Positions 34,963-46,539 are shown, numbered from the stretch's first letter. The stretch is 64,000 nucleotides of DNA from Cephalopachus bancanus (GCA_027257055.1 JAPVLO010000206.1:1860001-1924000), one strand, 5' to 3'. Translations and numbers: made by a program. Notes: generated by a model from the letters alone, not told the origin.

Positions 34963-35325
34963 CTTAATTAGCAAGGGACTGACACTGTCATGATCTTAAA
35001 AAAAGAGCCCACAGTTTTCAAACACCCCACACATGGATTCATGTGAGGTGTAATGGCGGAGAGACTGTGACATCTGTTACTATGGAATGCATAGTGTGCG
35101 ACTTTTGTATTTAGACTCACCTGTGATACCAAAAAAGCCACATTACATTTGGATACTTTTCCTGGTTGCTCCCCTTCCTACAAGACTGGGACATGCATTC
35201 TCTTAGACGCCCTGATAATTCTTTTGTATCAAGCCCCTTCATGGAAGAAGGCCTGAAAGGGCTTTCCGCATGGCGAGCTGGCCATATGCCAAATCAGCAC
35301 AAATCCAGAAGAAGCAAATCACACC
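34963..35325. repeat. Local duplicate blocks Y2 and X2
   Basis: Same orientation as Y1 and X1 but with Y before X. X1 and X2 share an uninterrupted 27-base identity. Confidence 0.65.
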
Positions 35326-35779
35326 ATCAGGGTGTGAATCACACCATTCCTAAAGTTCTCAGTCACAGATAAGGCCTCAACTCAATAAAAAACAAAGAGT
35401 ATATGTTCTGATTTTAATCAAAAGATAAACAAACGAAACAACAATGAGCAAAATGTGTGAATACCTTGTGTCTAAGGTATTGGAAACAACTTACAGACAA
35501 GAATTCATTAAGTCTTATGAAATAGGGGTAAGGGCACGCAGCCTCCTGTTTAGAAAATTATTTTAGAAAAAATAATTAAGAACCAGAAATGGAATCTAGC
35601 CCGCGGCTTATGGATCCACTGCTTGGATAGCAGCACATTCACCTGAAGCTCTTGATGAAAAGCCAGCGCATTGAAAAAACAGTCATTCCCACCTCTGACT
35701 GCTGAATATTGATCTGGCTTGGGACATTGCATTAGTACTAATAAATATTTGCACATAGAGAAAAGCACTGAAATAGCCC

Positions 35780-35930
35780 GGATTTCAGAGTCTGAAAGGC
35801 TTGGATTCAAATTCCAGCAGTGTGATCCAGAACAAGTTACTTGTGTCATCTGAACACCAATTTCTTCCTCTGTGAAATAGGGGCAAGGATAGCAACTCAG
35901 CAATGTTGTTATAAAAATGACAGATGATAG
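35780..35930 (+). mobile_element. MIR SINE
   Basis: 'ggattcaaattccagcagtgtgatccagaacaagttacttgtgtcatctgaac' and 'caatttcttcctctgtgaaataggggcaagg'. Confidence 0.8.
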
Positions 35931-35939
35931 CTATAGACT

Positions 35940-36620
35940 TTCAGTAGGTTGTCTAGTCCAAAAATGAGACTTAATAAAGGATGATGATGATATGATAACA
36001 ACGACAACAATGGCGACAACGATGCTCTTCCCTTTTCGAAAAACACATTCTCAAGTTGAGCACTTTGCCCTGTCCCCCTTAGCACTTATGAAAACTTCAG
36101 ATGCCAAGATTTGATGTCCTGTCAGGTCATCTTTTTCAGGGGCTCCATTTGTAGAAATTAAATTGACTGTATTCACTCCCCACAACTTTAAATGTTCCAA
36201 GCTGAACGTCCCTATCTCAAACAGAGTTTTCCTTTCCCATCAACTTTAGATACACACACACGTGTACATGCCCCAGCAATTCATTTCTCATTTTGGTTTG
36301 GGACAGAGCCAATTGGTAAAAGGTTTCAGCGTGTGTTTATTGCCTCTTTGTTCTCAAGCCCTTTCTGGAGCCTCCTGGCAGCTCTTTGGTCTGAAGTAAG
36401 CGGCAAGCCCTCCAGGGTTGCAAAGCCCAGACAAATCCCAGGCTCTGACCATTGCCTAGCACTGGTGTAGACAGCTGCAAGCCTCTCCCCTCCCACCCCA
36501 AACTCCTGCCCAGAACTCTGGGCAAACACAGGGCAGGAGGGGGGCCAACTCTTACTGGAGTCGTTCTGGAACCAGCTGCACTGCCTCTTATCAGGCCCAC
36601 ACAACACGTTTCCCCTTGAT
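35940..36620. other. Unique DNA with short triplet-rich run
   Basis: Imperfect GAT/AAC-type triplets at 35978-36022. No gene recognised. Confidence 0.5.
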
Positions 36621-36624
36621 ACTT

Positions 36625-36660
36625 GCCTGGTCTCTGACAAGCAGTTGTTTGGGAGAATAG

Positions 36661-36717
<57 letters not shown>

Positions 36718-36843
36718 GAATGAAGCCCATCATGACACTGGTCTTCAACAATGACACTGCTGCTTGTAAACATGGTTGATTGATCCCTTCGTTCTGAGAG
36801 GCCAAGGGTGCCTGGTCTCTGACAAGCAGTTGTTTGGGAGAAT

Positions 36844-36897
<54 letters not shown>

Positions 36898-36993
36898 GAA
36901 TGAAGCCCATCATGACACTGGTCTTCAACAATGATACTGCTGCTTGTAAACATGGTTGATTGATCCCTTCGTTCTGAGAGGCCAAGGGTGCCT
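36625..36993. repeat. 185-bp tandem duplication carrying (GT)n
   Basis: Unit 1 (about 36626-36810) and unit 2 (36811-36993) differ by a single base (ATGACACTG versus ATGATACTG) plus GT-array and adjacent G length. The arrays are about 26 GT units at 36663-36714 and about 24 at 36847-36894. A minus-strand frame of 219 codons crosses both units but is a by-product of the repeats. Confidence 0.97.
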
Positions 36994-37184
36994 TCTAAAT
37001 AGCTTTTCTGAACACTCAGCCCCAGTCCCTGCCTCCAAGCCTGACCCCATTTTGAAGTCGTACTTGAAGCCTGGATGTAAAAACAAGGCTTAGCCCGGGC
37101 AGAGCCGCCCTGTCCATCCCTCTCCCCCTCCGCTATCTGATACCACTCAGGCCTGCCGTGATGGATGTATTAAAGGTGATACCA

Positions 37185-37340
37185 CTCAATGGTTAAGGGC
37201 ACTACTTTTTCCCCTTATCCAAATCTGGCTTTGCCATTCTGGGGCACTCTGTGACCCTGAGCGCCACCATCTCACTTTACCTCTGTTCTTCAAATGTAAA
37301 GTAAGGACATTAGCACCTGTTTCACAGTGCAACCATGAAG
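37185..37340 (+). mobile_element. MIR SINE
   Basis: 'caatggttaagggcacta', 'ggctttgccattctggggcactctgtgacc' and 'tcttcaaatgtaaagtaaggac' follow the MIR order. Confidence 0.75.
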
Positions 37341-37589
37341 ACCAGCTGAGGTGGTGCGGGGGAAGGGCCTCCCCCCACTGCATGCTGCAGTCAATAAAGA
37401 GCACAAGCTGGATGTGAAATCCTGGCAGCACACCTGGCAGTGTGTCGTGTGCTTCACTGAGTTCCCCACCACTCCCTCAAGAGGTCGAGGGTAATGGGAG
37501 TGAACTGATACCGGTTTCCGTGAGAGTTAAGTCATATCACCGGTACTTTTTCAAAAGTACAGCAGGATTGGGTGATTGAATAATCAATT

Positions 37590-37985
37590 AAACAAATATT
37601 TTAAGTGCCTGGCACAGTTGCGGCACAAGGCTCTGGAGATGAAAGGACCCAGGTCGCTGTCCTCAGGCTGTGCACACAGGACGGGGAGAGATGGAGACAC
37701 CTGATCCGACCCTAACAACACTCAGGGTGCTGAACTCTGTGGGGCTATTACGATGACAATGTAAAGTGGCTAAGGCATCATCAAGGGGTCTTGAAGAATG
37801 AGTAAGGGCTTAGCCAGAAAAGAAATTGAGGAGGGGAATTTCAGACAGGGTGAATAGCAAAGGCACAAAACAGCAAAGAAAATGCCGTGTGTAGAGAGTG
37901 GCAAGTAGTCCAATGTGGTTGGAACACAATGAGGAGAGACTCATCCAGATAGATAGGACAGTGGTAGGGACATCTGTTCTGCTGC
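37590..37985 (-). mobile_element. L2 3' end, antisense
   Basis: 'taagtgcctggcacagttgcggcacaaggctctggagatg', 'gggaatttcagacagggtgaatagcaaaggcac' and 'agtagtccaatgtggttgga' are the reverse complement of the L2 3' end in order. Confidence 0.75.
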
Positions 37986-38601
37986 TGGGACAGTTTTGCT
38001 TTGGCCACTCAATAAGTCACCAAAAAGATGATTAGCCTGGTACCCACCCTCAGTGTCCCCATCAACCCCAGCCACTGAGGCAGGAGGACAGTAAATGGGG
38101 ACAATATTCATGTCATCACACGATGTAAATCACACTTAGAGCACACTCAGCTCTCCATCTCCTGTGTAAACAAATGACTTAAACTGCAATTTCTTCATCT
38201 AGAATACGAGGTTGGGGTAGGTTCTTCCCTTCAGAGTAAGGACATCATGCACAGCTCCCTTTATCAATGGAAGTTACTGGGATCATTATTTGAATAAAGT
38301 AGCTGTTTAACATACCATCAAGAAGATGGTGCAATACAACCTTCTAGAAATCAGTTCCGCTTTCCACACAGGATAATGAACATCTTGAATGGGTTTATTC
38401 CAATCTCCACATGGCCCAACTTGATTTCCCCTTGTCAACCTCTGCTCCCACCTGCAGATGAGATGAGCTATCAAACCTAAGCTATTGCTTTCACTTCTGA
38501 TTCCCCTAAGGAGGCATCTCATATTATAGCCGGGAGGGAGGAAACATTAACACAGGTGAAAGTACTTAAGTTCCTCCCAGCCATCTTCCCTCATGCTTCT
38601 T

Positions 38602-38626
38602 CCCCCCCACCCCACCCCCACCCCCC
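38602..38626 (-). other. Canonical G-quadruplex motif, minus strand
   Basis: C7-A-C4-A-C5-A-C6 on the plus strand gives four G-runs separated by single T loops on the minus strand. Single-nucleotide loops are known to favour very stable parallel G-quadruplexes. Confidence 0.85.
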
Positions 38627-39200
38627 GGCCAAACAAAACAAAACAAAAACAGCTGAAATCTCTCTGGGTCTTCAGTGAAGAGCTGATAGATATTAGGTAA
38701 TGTGGCCCATTGAGAGTGGTCTGACACAGGTGACTTCCATCCCATTCTGGTCCTAGAAAGGTATTTCTATATTCCATCAGTGGTGAAATTATCTCAATAC
38801 TAAGTCTGATTTCCTGCACCTTCGGAAATCACAGCCAGACTTCCTGAGGGCATCTCCAGGCAGTATTTCCTACATAAACTGCCTGAAAGACCATCCATCA
38901 GAGGGTCTTCAGAGCATTAAGGAATCTGAATAGTGACAATTCCACTCTTCACGTAAGGAAACTGAGCTACTGTAAGTACACAGGCATGTTCTGGACCCAG
39001 AGAATTTCCCCAATGGAAAAGAAAAAAAAAAAAGGAGTGTTCCTGTTTATTGCTCTAGGTCCTAGAGTTTCTTTCTCTAAGGCAACCTTAGGAATGCAGC
39101 ACAAGTAGTCTGCAAAGAATCCTGGCAAGTGGGCAGGGAGCAGGAAGAGATAATATAAGTTGCAGGCAAATATTTAAATATCTGTCTCTGGAGAACTCAC

Positions 39201-39203
<3 letters not shown>

Positions 39204-39280
<77 letters not shown>
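39204..39280. repeat. Compound (CT)n(AT)n(GT)n microsatellite
   Basis: CT from 39204 to 39240, AT from 39241 to 39260, GT from 39261 to 39280, followed directly by a perfect palindrome. Confidence 0.97.
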
Positions 39281-39343
39281 ATATATATTGTGCTGTGTGT
39301 GTGTATATATCTATATACACACACACAGCACAATATATATACA
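39278..39343. repeat. 66-bp perfect inverted repeat
   Basis: Arms of 32 bp (39278-39309 and 39312-39343, containing ATATTGTGCTGTGTG and its complement) surround a 2-base centre. It is not pure dinucleotide: the unique core TTGTGCTG is present in both arms. Confidence 0.95.
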
Positions 39344-39379
39344 TATGTATTACATATATATTATATATACATACAGCAA

Positions 39380-40050
39380 AATCCCACTGATCCCACAGGA
39401 GGTAACTAGAGTTCCACACTGAAACCTATCCCTTTCACCAAAACAACAAAAGGAAATTTTTCACATAAGAAAGTGAAAGATTCAAGAGGAAACTCCCATT
39501 TTAATCCCTGGTTAATCAAAAGAGGTTATTCTACTTCCCATCCCTTAAACTTTCTCAAAAGGTCTCAACTATTGAGTGGTTGCTTCCCAATTCCAGATTG
39601 TCCTTTTTGTTCTTCTTTAACTAATTTATTAAATACGCACCCTGCTCTGGGAACCCAGTGTTACACAATGGCCCAGACAGTCATTGTGAAAGGGACTCAG
39701 CCTGCCCAGAAGGGGAAGACGCAATGAAAAGAAATAATTCTAACCAAATGATTGTAAGAACAATGGTGCAGCCAGTTTGTTTTCTTCCATTGAATTTTCC
39801 TTGGCTTTGGTGTTTGCCGGCCTGGCCCAAGACTTGCTTCTTAGTAAAATGCACATACCTGGAGCTTGGTGGAAAGAAAAAATAAAGACCCTGAAATCCA
39901 TGTCTGTCAACAGTGGAGCAACAGGCAGCAATGTGGTCTTCACGTGGAACTAATGCAGCCCAAACTGAGCAGCATGCCAGAGGTGACTGGGAACACAGAC
40001 TTCCGTTTTATGTGAAGACATCCAGGGAGCACCAAGAAATGGAGACATGA
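39380..40050. other. Unique DNA
   Basis: No repeat or gene recognised. Short opposing frames carry no domain. Confidence 0.5.
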
Positions 40051-40068
40051 GTCGTTTTACTGGTTCTT

Positions 40069-40359
40069 TTTTTTTTTTTTTTTTGAGTTGGAGTCTCTGT
40101 CTCCCAGACTGGAGTGCAGTGGCACGCTCCTGGCCACCGCAGCTTCAACCTGTTGGGCTCTGGTGATCCTTCCGCCTCAGTCTTCCAAGTAGCTAGAACT
40201 ACAGGCGTGCACTACCACGCCCGGCTAATTTTTTTTTTATTGTAGAGATGAGGTCTCACCAAGTGGCCCAGGCAGTTCTCGAACCCGTGGGCTTAGGCAA
40301 TCCACTGACCTCGGCCTCCCAGAGTGCTGGAATTACAAACTGAGCCACCGAGCCTGGCC
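40069..40359 (-). mobile_element. Lineage-specific Alu, intermediate type
   Basis: T-run, GAGTTGGAGTCTCTGTCTCC, full linker GGTCTCACCAAGTGGCCCAG, head GAGCCTGGCC. The TSD CGTTTTACTGGTTCTT is exact at 40053-40068 and 40360-40375. Confidence 0.95.
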
Positions 40360-40879
40360 CGTTTTACTGGTTCTTAAGGGTGATAGCAGAAAATTTTATA
40401 TTTTAGGGAAGTTTTTATATTGTGCCCAAGTGCTTTCAATAGCCATGACCTCATTTTTCCATCCCCAAAACCCTGACTTACTTCTAGAGAAAGGCTGTCA
40501 CTGTTTTTCCATGGAGCATCCTGGGAAGGAAAGTGGATGGCCAGGTGGAAGGGAGAATGCCACCAAGCCCTCTGGGTTACCTGCTCCTACATACAGGGTT
40601 GTGGCCTGTTCTCCTGCTCTCTGAAATCCAGGACAGAAGCAGCCACTTGGCTGACCCCTTAAGCCATGTGCCAGCCCCTTCTCCCTCGTTGCATTCCACC
40701 ACAGAGGCCAGAGTTTAATGGTTCACTTTCCCTCTGCAAGGGCAGATCACCCCCTGCTGACCCATGGGATGTAGCAGGAGATTCCTACATGCAGTTTCCA
40801 CAATACACTTGAGAGCAAAAAGAACATTCATGGCTGGCCTGACCCTGCTATTTCCTCTCCCTGCCTTGAACATGCCACT

Positions 40880-40970
40880 TAGTACATGCCATTGTGAATG
40901 GAGGCAGAATGCAGACTTGGGTCTTGCCCATTCAGAAGCCCATGCTCCTAACCACTGTGCTCCATCGCCT
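40880..40970 (-). mobile_element. MIR fragment, antisense
   Basis: 'tggaggcagaatgcagacttgggtcttgcccattcagaagcccatgctcctaaccactgtgct' is the reverse complement of the MIR 5' half. Confidence 0.6.
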
Positions 40971-41084
40971 CCTTTTAATCATTTCTTTGGCCCACAAATT
41001 ACAGCCAAGCAGAAAGGAACCAAAACACTAGGCAGTGAGGAACAGAGGAGAGTGCAGCCTGGCATCTGAAGAGCGACCTGAGCT

Positions 41085-41235
41085 CCAGCACACGCTCTGC
41101 TAGCCGTGCCGCCGTGGCCCAGTCAGTCAACCTCTGCAAGTCTCGTTTTCCTTGTTTGTAATAACTACTCTGGGAAACCTCTGAAGGCCCCTTCAGTGTT
41201 CAGATCCCACAGTTATGATTCTAGAATAGGGACAT
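41085..41235 (+). mobile_element. Possible MIR fragment
   Basis: 'cagtcagtcaacctctgcaagtctcgttttccttgtttgtaa' resembles the MIR core. The flanks are too diverged to bound. Confidence 0.45.
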
Positions 41236-41854
41236 ACTCAAGCCCGCCTGACAAGCCACCCCATTCTCAAAGCACAGATGAATCCAGCAGCCACCTAGAC
41301 CGTATGGAGGCAGCGAGCTGGTGATCCAACCATCCGTGTCTCCATCCTTGATCATGCCTTCCTGACGCACTGTGAACGCAAGTGCCCCGCCATCTTTGGG
41401 AGGCTCCCTTCTCCTAGTTCCATCCAAGGTTATTGAGAAATCATGCGAGATAAATCCTTTTAAAATGGCAAATTTGGCATTCTCTAAGGCTCAGCAATGC
41501 TCAGATAGGTCTAAATAAGCAGTTGATTCAATGCCTGGCAGGTCAAAAATCCACATGCCTTTCCTCACTTGCAACACAGAGCCTCCCTTTCAAGGCAGGC
41601 CTGTGCCGCTCAGCTAGCTAACTAAACTTTCTGGCCCATTTTGGGGACGCTCATTCTTTACTCAGTGGGGGAGCAGGTCTTTTTGTAATACCCGAGTTTA
41701 TATTACTGACAAAACCCAGAGACAACAAAACAACAGCAGAGGAGTTTTCCTCCTCCGAGTACAGTTGTTAAACACCTGTCCACAGTCCATCGTGCCACCC
41801 TCCATCCCACCTCATGGGTTCTAGTGGAAGCCCATTTAAAAACTTCAAAAATAA

Positions 41855-42139
41855 GCCGGGCTCGGTGGCTCAGCTTGTCATCCCGCGCCTTTGGGAGGCT
41901 GAGGTGAGTGGATTGCCTGAGCCCGCGGGTTCGAGACCCGCCTGGGCAACGAGACCTCATCTCTACAATAAATCAAAAAATCAGCCGGGCGTGGTAGCGC
42001 GTGCCTGTAATTCCGGCTACTTGGAAGGCTGAGGCGGAAGGGTCGCCAGAGCCCAGCAGGTCGAGGCTGTGGTGGCCGGGAGCGGCCACTGCATTCCAGT
42101 CTGGGCGATAGAGTGAGACTCCAACTCAAAAAAAAAAAC
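41855..42139 (+). mobile_element. Best example of the young lineage-specific Alu
   Basis: Head GCCGGGCTCGGTGGCTCAGC, CCCGCGGGTTCGAGACCCGC, shortened linker GGGCAACGAGACCTCATC, TAATTCCGGCTACTTGG and tail AGACTCCAACTC plus A-run. The TSD AACTTCAAAAATAA is exact at 41841-41854 and 42140-42153. Little decay is visible, so insertion was comparatively recent. Confidence 0.97.
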
Positions 42140-42154
42140 AACTTCAAAAATAAA

Positions 42155-43055
42155 GATAAATGTTAGGTCCTCATAAAAGACTTTTCCGGCATGGCTTGTG
42201 ATTCATCTGCCTGTCTCCATGGAATCCAAATTAATATAGGTGCTGGTCTTTGATCTGTGGTTCCTTTTCAGGAGAGAAATAGCCCTACCCAAGAGTCAAA
42301 TTGAAATCACTTCCCCCTAGGCCAGCCAGCAGAGCGGAGATTCCATTTTCCATTCTGTTACTCCTCCTCCCTGGCTTTCTGGGATCTCAGGCCAAAAAGT
42401 GTTTCAGCCCCTAAGCTCCGTGGGGCACCTGCCGTTTTGAGGCGGCTGCCTGTATCTGTCAGTTGGAATCACTCGATACAATCTGTGCAAGCTTTTTGGA
42501 AGCCAGTGGGAAGGATTTTCCTCCATTAAATACCATTTCATCCTATTTCCATTAAAAAACCACCTGTACTCCAGGAAGAATATCAAAATGGTTCATGCTG
42601 CTGGGGTCTAACACCGATCATTTCGGGATCTCAGTGGTCCCCATCTGAAAAGTAATCTGCTTCTCAGGGTCATCATTGGAAGCAGGAGGCTTCTTAATTC
42701 CTGATTTGCTGCAGGTGGTTTCCTTGCCTAAGGAGCTGGAGGGTCTAGACACCATGAGATTGGCTAGCCTCACAATGGGCGGAGGAAGCCCTTCTGTAGG
42801 GTAGAGCCTGCACGGGGTACTGAGTACCACTGCCCCTTATTCCCTGCTACAGCCTTGTTCTCCTGCTGGCCCTAGCTCTCATCCTTACCACTTCAAGGAA
42901 CCCACCCTTCTCTGTGGCCATGCAACTCTGTGGTTATTCAGGCTGCCTGTTATCAAATGTCTACTGCCTAACGGGAAGCTTTTGGCCTAGCTGGGCGTGT
43001 GCCCATTTCCAGGAGGGAAACACTGTATGTGGGAGGAAGTATCACACAATAGTTC
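42155..43055. other. Unique DNA
   Basis: No gene or repeat recognised. Minus-strand frames of 60-70 codons near 42404-42830 have no domain. Confidence 0.5.
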
Positions 43056-43059
43056 AGTG

Positions 43060-43265
43060 CCAGGCTTTGAACCATCAGCCTGGATTCTAGCTTAATTCTG
43101 CCTCTGACGCTCTCTGGAATCTTGGACAAATTTACTTTTCTCTCTTATTCCTTCAGCTGTTAAAGGCCTCACTGAGTTGTGAAGATTAAATGAATTCATT
43201 TGTATGAAACTCTTAGAATTGTGCCAGGCATTTAGTAAGCACTCGATAAGTGTCAGCTGCTATTA
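43060..43265 (+). mobile_element. MIR SINE, nearly full
   Basis: 'gctttgaaccatcagcctggattctagc', 'gagttgtgaagattaaatgaattca' and 'aattgtgccaggcatttagtaagcactcgataag'. Confidence 0.85.
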
Positions 43266-43299
43266 TTTTTTAAATGCGGTAGAAAAGAGAAAACTATTC

Positions 43300-43460
43300 A
43301 TCGAGCACTCCCCTGGGTCAGGCACAGACCTAAATGGTTTATGTTAATTATTTAATCCTCACGGTAACTCAATGAGATATAAATCATTATGCTATTGAGT
43401 GGCATATCTGGGATAAAATTTGAACTCAGGTCTGTCTGATCTGAAAGCTTATGTGGTAGA
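43300..43460 (-). mobile_element. MIR SINE, antisense
   Basis: 'ttatttaatcctcacggtaactcaatgagatataaatcattat' then 'aaaatttgaactcaggtctgtctgatctgaaagct' is a MIR in reverse orientation, adjacent to the previous sense copy. Confidence 0.8.
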
Positions 43461-43654
43461 AGCAATATTGTGTGTAGTGGAAGAATTTCTACTGCAAAGC
43501 CAGTGGCCCGAGAGGGCATGGGGAGTATGGCTCAGCAGCTGATGTGAGATAAATAGCCTCTTTCTCGATTATACTGATAATATGACATACTTCATTGGTT
43601 GGCCAACCCAACTGCCTTCCCAGTCCCTTCCCCTTTCTCACAGAATCTCAATTA

Positions 43655-43793
43655 TATTTTGTTTTTTATCTTTTTGTAGACGAGATCTCGCTATGTTGCC
43701 CAAGCTGGTCTTGAACTCCTGGGCTCAAGCAATCCTCTTACCTTGGCCTCCCAAAGTGCTCGGATTACAGGCATGAGCCTCTGTGCCTTGTCC
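43655..43793 (-). mobile_element. Free left Alu monomer (FLAM-like)
   Basis: Only the left arm is present ('tgtagacgagatctcgctatgttgcccaagctgg' to 'gcatgagcctctgtgcc'). It is flanked by GAATCTCAATT at 43643-43653 and 43794-43804, so it moved as a monomer rather than being a broken dimer. Free left monomers predate dimeric Alu. Confidence 0.85.
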
Positions 43794-43882
43794 GAATCTC
43801 AATTTTAATAGTGTGACAAGGCATCCATCCCTAGCCCAGGAATCACAGTTCTCTCATTCCCCTCTGTTAGATACTCACTGCT

Positions 43883-44213
43883 GTGGACTGAATGTTTCCC
43901 CAGAGTCATATGTTGAAACCTACTCACTAAGATGTTGGTACTAGGAGGCCGGTCTCTGACAGGTCACTAGAACATGAGGGGAGAGCCCTCGTAAAAGACA
44001 CCCCAGAGAGCTGCTTTGACCCCTTCACCTTGTGAGGACTTAGCAAGAAGCCTCCATCTATGAACATTTCCCAAATATATCTTCACCACACACCAAATCT
44101 GCTGATGTCTTGATCATGGACTTCCCAGTTTCCCTTCCCAGCAATCAATCTCTGTAGTTGATAAACTGCCCGGTCTAAGGTAATTTGTTGTAGCAGCCCA
44201 AACAGACCAAGGC
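43883..44213 (+). mobile_element. MaLR-type solo LTR
   Basis: 'gtggactgaatgtttcccc', 'catatgttgaaacctactcac', 'tcttgatcatggacttccc' and 'gcccaaacagaccaaggca' match the MaLR (MST/MLT) LTR order. No internal sequence follows. Confidence 0.7.
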
Positions 44214-44860
44214 AGAGATCTAAGAAAACATTCTTGGGTACTTCAGAAAAAACTTTTGTTTCTTAAAAAATGAAAGTCTGGAGCCTAATTAAGAGAAAAG
44301 TTCTTGCCTGTGTCCCTTGCTTTAAGCTAAGGATGCCCATGCTAGGACCGAGACTGCAGCAGGCACCTTAAGACCAAGCAGTGTGAGGACAAATGCCAGT
44401 CACACCAAGGATGGCGAAGAAGGATGGAAAAGCCTGGAAGGATAACCAAATCACTGAACCAACCCCAGGACCACTTAGCTCCAGACTTCTTAGGGAAGTA
44501 AAAAATCGTGAGTTCATTTACTCACAATCCTTAACCAAGTATTCTGGTCCTAAGGGAAACAGAAGGTGGTCTCGATGGATAAAACACTCCCCTATCTACA
44601 GTCTCATGACATGTAGCCTGTGCCTCATCCTGCCTGGTGTTACCAAGGCTAGTTGTTTACATAACTTTCTTCTTCCCCTTTTCATAACCACTGCCCCCAC
44701 CCCCACACCACCAATGAGAAGCTATTTGAAGGCAGGGAGTTTGTCTGAATCACTCCTGCACCCACATTTTCCCCCGCCCCTGCCTGCCATAGATGACTCA
44801 TTATACCATTTCTATCCTGCATTGTCATGCCCGTTAGAGACAGAAAGGATACATCTCCCC

Positions 44861-44861
<1 letters not shown>

Positions 44862-44911
<50 letters not shown>
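44862..44911. repeat. (CA)25 microsatellite
   Basis: Uninterrupted CA array. The plus-strand 187-codon frame across it (44393-44956) contains a threonine-histidine run from the array and shows no domain, so it is not called a gene. Confidence 0.98.
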
Positions 44912-44912
<1 letters not shown>

Positions 44913-44959
44913 ACATTCAGATACACACACAGAACCATGTACGTTTATTGACCTGAAAC

Positions 44960-46520
44960 AGGTTTCAGTGGGCTATGGTGCTATTCTCGCTTTTGAGGTC
45001 TGAGCATGCCAAAAAGAGGAGAGAGAAGGAAAGAAAGAAACGGAGTAGCAAAGGAATAGGAAGAGGGAGACAGAGAAAATAAAACAGCACAGTAGCAGCT
45101 CCAGGGCCTGCCATCGGTGAGATTTACTGCACTAATATGCCAAGCTGCCTGTTATAATTAGTTTCTGTAAAAACCCTGTCTCCTAGTTCAGACTCAATTA
45201 AATTATCCAGTGTTTATTTGTGAGTCTTCTTATTCTGTGATGGGAGGGCTGGCAGGTCCCCAAGCTCAGTGAACCCACCTGTCCCTTGCCTGGCACCATT
45301 CACGTGTCAGTCGTGTTGTTTCGGGGGGTTGGGCAGTGAGAGGAAGAATGGGCGTGTATTTGGGCTCAGAGATACAGGAAGACACCACCTGAGGCAGCCT
45401 TGGCCCTGAAGGATGTCCTTTTCTTCGTGGTAGGAAAGGAAAACATGCACCAGAAATGGGCACCAGAGCAGTCGCCAACCCAGTGTTGGATCTTAACACT
45501 GGATGCAGTTTTGAAAATCACTTTATGTTGGGAGGCAAAACCGGAGTGACTGCTTGTTATTAAAATCCATCTGTAAGAACAGGCTATGGGCTTGTTAGAG
45601 AAGATCCTAACACACCCAGGACGTGAGAAAGCAAAGCATCTTACTCGGGGAATTCTTCTGTCTGGGATATCCTAGTCACTCCACAGGGGTAATTTTGACT
45701 GAATGCACTTTGTATTCCACTCTCCATTGCCCTCAGGATAAGATACTTGCATGAGGGTAGGCTACCGTGAGAGGAGTCCCCTGGTCAGGATGAAAAAGAA
45801 TAAGACATTCCTGCATGAGAGCTGCTCAGGTGCAAGGGTAATTTCTTCTTCCTGAAACTGAAATCAATATTAAATTAAATCTGTGTGCTTCATCTCCATG
45901 AGAGCAACTTTCTAACCTTCCATCTCGGCCAATCACCATCCCTTCCCCCTCAACAACTACACTTGGATGACTTTTTATTCAACTGTGTTTCTCAGCCACC
46001 AACGTGCATGTTCCCATAGGAAAGAAACGGTATAATGCATCAGCTGCTCCTTGTACTAAAGTGCTAACAAGAAAATCATCTTTGCAAACTAGGATCTGCG
46101 GGGAAGAGGAGTAAGATCATTTTTTAACTCTAAAAGGGGCCATCTCCTACTAACCACCTCCATCACCTGGGGCAGGTCTGTTAAATGAATATTGACCTGG
46201 GGCAGAATCTGGGCTGAAATATGATCTGAGTCTGCGAAGATGCCTCTCTCTCCTCTCCTTGTGCTAATTCCCCCATTTTACCTGTTTGAATCTTTCTGGA
46301 AGACAGTGATTCTTTCTTGAGGCTGCATTTGAGAGCATGACATAAAATAATTTTAAAAGCCCTCCAACTTAAACGTGGTTATGTTTTTTCCAGTAATTTT
46401 TTTTTCTTTTTAAATCATTACCGTTCTTTTCTACCAGTTGGTGGGACCTCCCTGTAACCTCCAGCTTGGCTTCTTCTTTCGTCTGACTTTTCCTCTTTAC
46501 CCAGAAGCATAAAAGCATCT
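44960..46520. other. Repeat-poor DNA
   Basis: No interspersed repeat recognised. 45110-45230 includes the homeodomain-type core TAATTAG and looks like non-repetitive ancestral DNA. No coding unit. Confidence 0.4.
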
Positions 46521-46539
46521 GACATAAAAAAGATTCATG

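Noticed and set aside
36326..36985. 219-codon minus-strand open frame with histidine-threonine runs
   Set aside because: It is created by the duplicated (GT)n arrays, which contain no stop in two frames, and has no domain.
44393..44956. 187-codon plus-strand open frame
   Set aside because: Extended by the (CA)25 array. No domain and no supporting context.
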